Assembly: GCA_964575185.1 (NCBI GenBank)
Contig: CAZNPW010000094.1
Coordinates: forward strand, 1-6,757
Direction of reading: 5' to 3'
Length of the DNA stretch: 6,757 nucleotides
Source: CAZNPW01 sp964575185
GTDB lineage: Bacteria > Pseudomonadota > Alphaproteobacteria > Rhodobacterales > Rhodobacteraceae
Shown: positions 5,217 to 6,757 of the stretch, in pieces
Position numbering within the stretch: the first letter of the stretch is position 1
Layout of the letters: each line of letters starts with the position of its first letter
Position numbers and translations under genes: made by a program
Notes under the pieces: generated by a model
What the model was told of the DNA's origin: nothing
Databases searched by the model: none
Seen by the model: the letters and a program-made list of their open reading frames with translations, nothing else

Positions 5217-5314
5217 GTCCATACCTCAGTGCGGCCCCCGCCTCGTGTCGCTTTTGCGAGCGGAATGTGGCGGGATTGCGGCGACTGCGGCGAATGCGGG
5301 GAAACAGCCGGGGC

Positions 5315-6190
5315 CTACTGGTGACGTTCCATCACCAGTGCCGTCCAGGCGCCCAGATCCTCGCGCGCAAGCTGCCGGAATCCCTGCGTTTCATAGGCGG
5401 CGCGGACGTCGTCTGCCTGGGCTGCGAGCAGGCCGGACAGGATGACCCTGCCTGCGGCCGCGCAATGCGCGGCCATCGCCGGGGCGAGCTGGATCAGCGG
5501 CCCGCGCAGGATGTTGGCGAAGATCAGGTCATAGGGCGCGGCCTCCGCCAGCCGCGGGTGGGCGAAGCCTGCGGCCTCGAGGCACTCCACCCGCCCCGCC
5601 AGTCCGTTGATCGCGACGTTGGCGGCCGAGACCTCGACCGCCACGGGGTCGATGTCGCTCGCGATCACGACCGCACCGGGCAGCAGCGCCGCGGCGGCCA
5701 TCGCCAGCACCGCCGTCCCCGCGCCGATGTCGGCCACCCGCGCCGGACGGAAGCCCTGGTCGTAAAGCCGGTCCCAGGCGCGCAGGCAGCCGAGCGTGGT
5801 GCCGTGGTGTCCCGTACCGAAGGCCACCGCCGCCTCGATCTGCAGCGCCACCCGGCCCGGCGGCACCTTGTCCGCGTCATGCGGGCCGAAGACGAAGAAC
5901 CGCCCGGCCTCCACCGGGTGCAGCTCGCGGTGGACCTTCGCCACCCAGTCGATGTCGGGCAGTTCCGACAGCGCGAAGGGCTTCGCGCCGAAGGCCTCGG
6001 CAAACAGCGCGAGCACGATGCCGTCGGGCGCGTCGGTGAAGTAGGCCCCGACCTCCCACAGGCCCGAGCCGTCCTCGATCTCGAACACGCCGACGCCGGC
6101 GGGGGCGGGGTCCATGCCCTCGATCGCGGCGGCCAGCGCCCCGGCGCGGTCTTCGCCGGGCAGCGTCGTCAGGGCGGACCAGGTCGGCAT
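5315..6190 (-). CDS. prmA: Ribosomal protein L11 methyltransferase (PrmA)
   Basis: A 291-residue SAM-dependent methyltransferase that methylates ribosomal protein L11. The N-terminal substrate-recognition domain (about 1-75) is followed by a linker and a class I Rossmann domain. The PrmA signature AFGTGHHGTT is at residues 123-132. Motif I is VADIGAGTAVL (152-162), where the third glycine of the usual G-x-G-x-G is alanine. The acidic SAM-binding end of the next strand is ASDIDPVAVE (177-186). NILRGPL (226-232) corresponds to the catalytic-side NILA-x-PL motif. Length is normal. The ATG at 6190 has GGCAGG about nine bases upstream. The gene starts 39 bp after the SH3-protein stop and is probably co-transcribed with it. 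Confidence 0.95.
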   Translation of the reverse strand: MPTWSALTTLPGEDRAGALAAAIEGMDPAPAGVGVFEIEDGSGLWEVGAYFTDAPDGIVLALFAEAFGAKPFALSELPDIDWVAKVHRELHPVEAGRFFVFGPHDADKVPPGRVALQIEAAVAFGTGHHGTTLGCLRAWDRLYDQGFRPARVADIGAGTAVLAMAAAALLPGAVVIASDIDPVAVEVSAANVAINGLAGRVECLEAAGFAHPRLAEAAPYDLIFANILRGPLIQLAPAMAAHCAAAGRVILSGLLAAQADDVRAAYETQGFRQLAREDLGAWTALVMERHQ

Positions 6191-6229
6191 GGGCGCGACC
6201 TGCCCCGGCGCGGCGGCAAGGTCAAGCGG

Positions 6230-6757
6230 TCACTCGACCACCTCGCCCGGGGCCACGCCCCAGAGCGATCGGGTGCGGACCCAGCCGCGCTCGCCGTCCG
6301 CGCTGATGCGGCACCAGTCGTCGGCGCAGGACAGGACGCGCGCGATGACCCCGGCCTCGGCCCGGAAGGCCACGGGGGCGGAGTCGTCGGCCTCGGTCCG
6401 GACGTCGACCATGTCCTCGGTGACGATCACCGTCCGGGCACCGGACAGCATCGAATAGTGCACCCAGCCCCCGATCCCGTCCATGTCCTCGACCCGGCGC
6501 CAGTTCTCGTATTCGGCGGTGATCTTCAGCGGCATGCCCACGCGCGTGAAGATCCAGTCGACGCGGTGCGTCAGGCCCGGACCGCGGCGGGCGTTGCCGT
6601 CGTCGGTCTTCAGGCTGACGAAGCGCGGCAGGGGCAGGTCGGTGACCGTCCCGCGCGTCGGGTCGCGCGGCGGCGCGGCGGCGGCGGGCGCATGCGGTGC
6701 GGCGGGAGGTGCAGCGGCGGGCGCGGCGGGAAGGGGTGCCGCCGCGACCGCCTGCGG
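6230..6757 (-). CDS. SH3-domain exported protein, 5' end outside window
   Basis: The last 175 residues of a longer protein; the frame is open to the right window edge. Visible first is an alanine/proline-rich low-complexity stretch of about 30 residues, then PLPRFVSLKTDDGNARRGPG, the start of a bacterial SH3-like (SH3_4, COG3807-type) module. It continues with WIFTRVGMPLKITAEYENWRRV and GIGGWVHYSMLSG, then a second, weaker SH3-like half (VDVRTEADD to DDWCRISADGERGWV) ending WGVAPGEVVE. Such proteins are usually secreted or periplasmic and may bind cell-wall material, but no catalytic residues are visible. Internal GTG and ATG codons near 6541 are not real starts, because the domain begins well before them. 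A signal peptide, if present, lies outside the window. Confidence 0.9.
   Translation of the reverse strand, partial: PQAVAAAPLPAAPAAAPPAAPHAPAAAAPPRDPTRGTVTDLPLPRFVSLKTDDGNARRGPGLTHRVDWIFTRVGMPLKITAEYENWRRVEDMDGIGGWVHYSMLSGARTVIVTEDMVDVRTEADDSAPVAFRAEAGVIARVLSCADDWCRISADGERGWVRTRSLWGVAPGEVVE

Noticed and set aside
5275..5301. Three imperfect 9-bp tandem repeats (ATTGCGGCG, ACTGCGGCG, AATGCGGGG) after prmA
   Set aside because: Short, imperfect and typical of GC-rich spacer sequence; no regular array and no associated genes.
1..6757. Search for a new defence, mobile or biosynthetic system, CRISPR array or tRNA
   Set aside because: All substantial genes are housekeeping or conserved small proteins. 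I saw no integrase, transposase, direct-repeat array, cloverleaf or compositional break pointing to acquired DNA.

Overview
The window is very GC-rich, strongly coding DNA from an alphaproteobacterium, most likely a member of the Rhodobacteraceae (Paracoccus/Rhodobacter type). This is inferred from the protein sequences (TolQ, TolR, RuvC and L11 methyltransferase with Rhodobacterales-like wording), from a DUF1127 mini-protein, and from the gene order ruvC-ruvA-ruvB-ybgC-tolQ-tolR-tolA. Nothing in the sequence fixes the species.

Layout. Positions 1-4156 are one tight run of minus-strand genes. Read in transcription order they are ruvC, ruvA, ruvB (Holliday-junction resolution), ybgC (hotdog acyl-CoA thioesterase), then tolQ, tolR and the first 37 codons of tolA (Tol-Pal envelope machine). 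Overlaps of 4 bp (ruvC/ruvA) and 1 bp (tolQ/tolR) suggest translational coupling. Spacers of about 100 bp separate ruvA/ruvB, ruvB/ybgC and ybgC/tolQ. Positions 4157-4559 are the only long non-coding stretch. It holds a candidate ruvC promoter with a LexA-like half-site pair and a 9-bp inverted repeat, a hairpin-containing repeat element, and a plausible promoter for the plus-strand gene. Positions 4560-4778 encode a DUF1127 mini-protein on the plus strand, followed by a clear intrinsic terminator. Positions 4863-6757 return to the minus strand: an SH3-domain exported protein (5' end beyond the window), prmA, and a small one-helix membrane protein of unknown function.

How the genes fit together. 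RuvA, RuvB and RuvC form the branch-migration and resolvase complex. YbgC, TolQ, TolR and TolA act at the inner membrane and envelope during division. PrmA methylates ribosomal protein L11. The SH3 protein and the small membrane protein flank prmA and probably belong to its transcription unit, but no functional link is evident.

I found no mobile element, CRISPR array, defence island or tRNA, and no convincing new system. The most interesting material is non-coding. A dispersed element of hairpins plus a 39-nt box occurs twice, in opposite orientations. One copy supplies the ruvB ribosome-binding site. A symmetrical element sits at the start of ruvC and could be an SOS operator.
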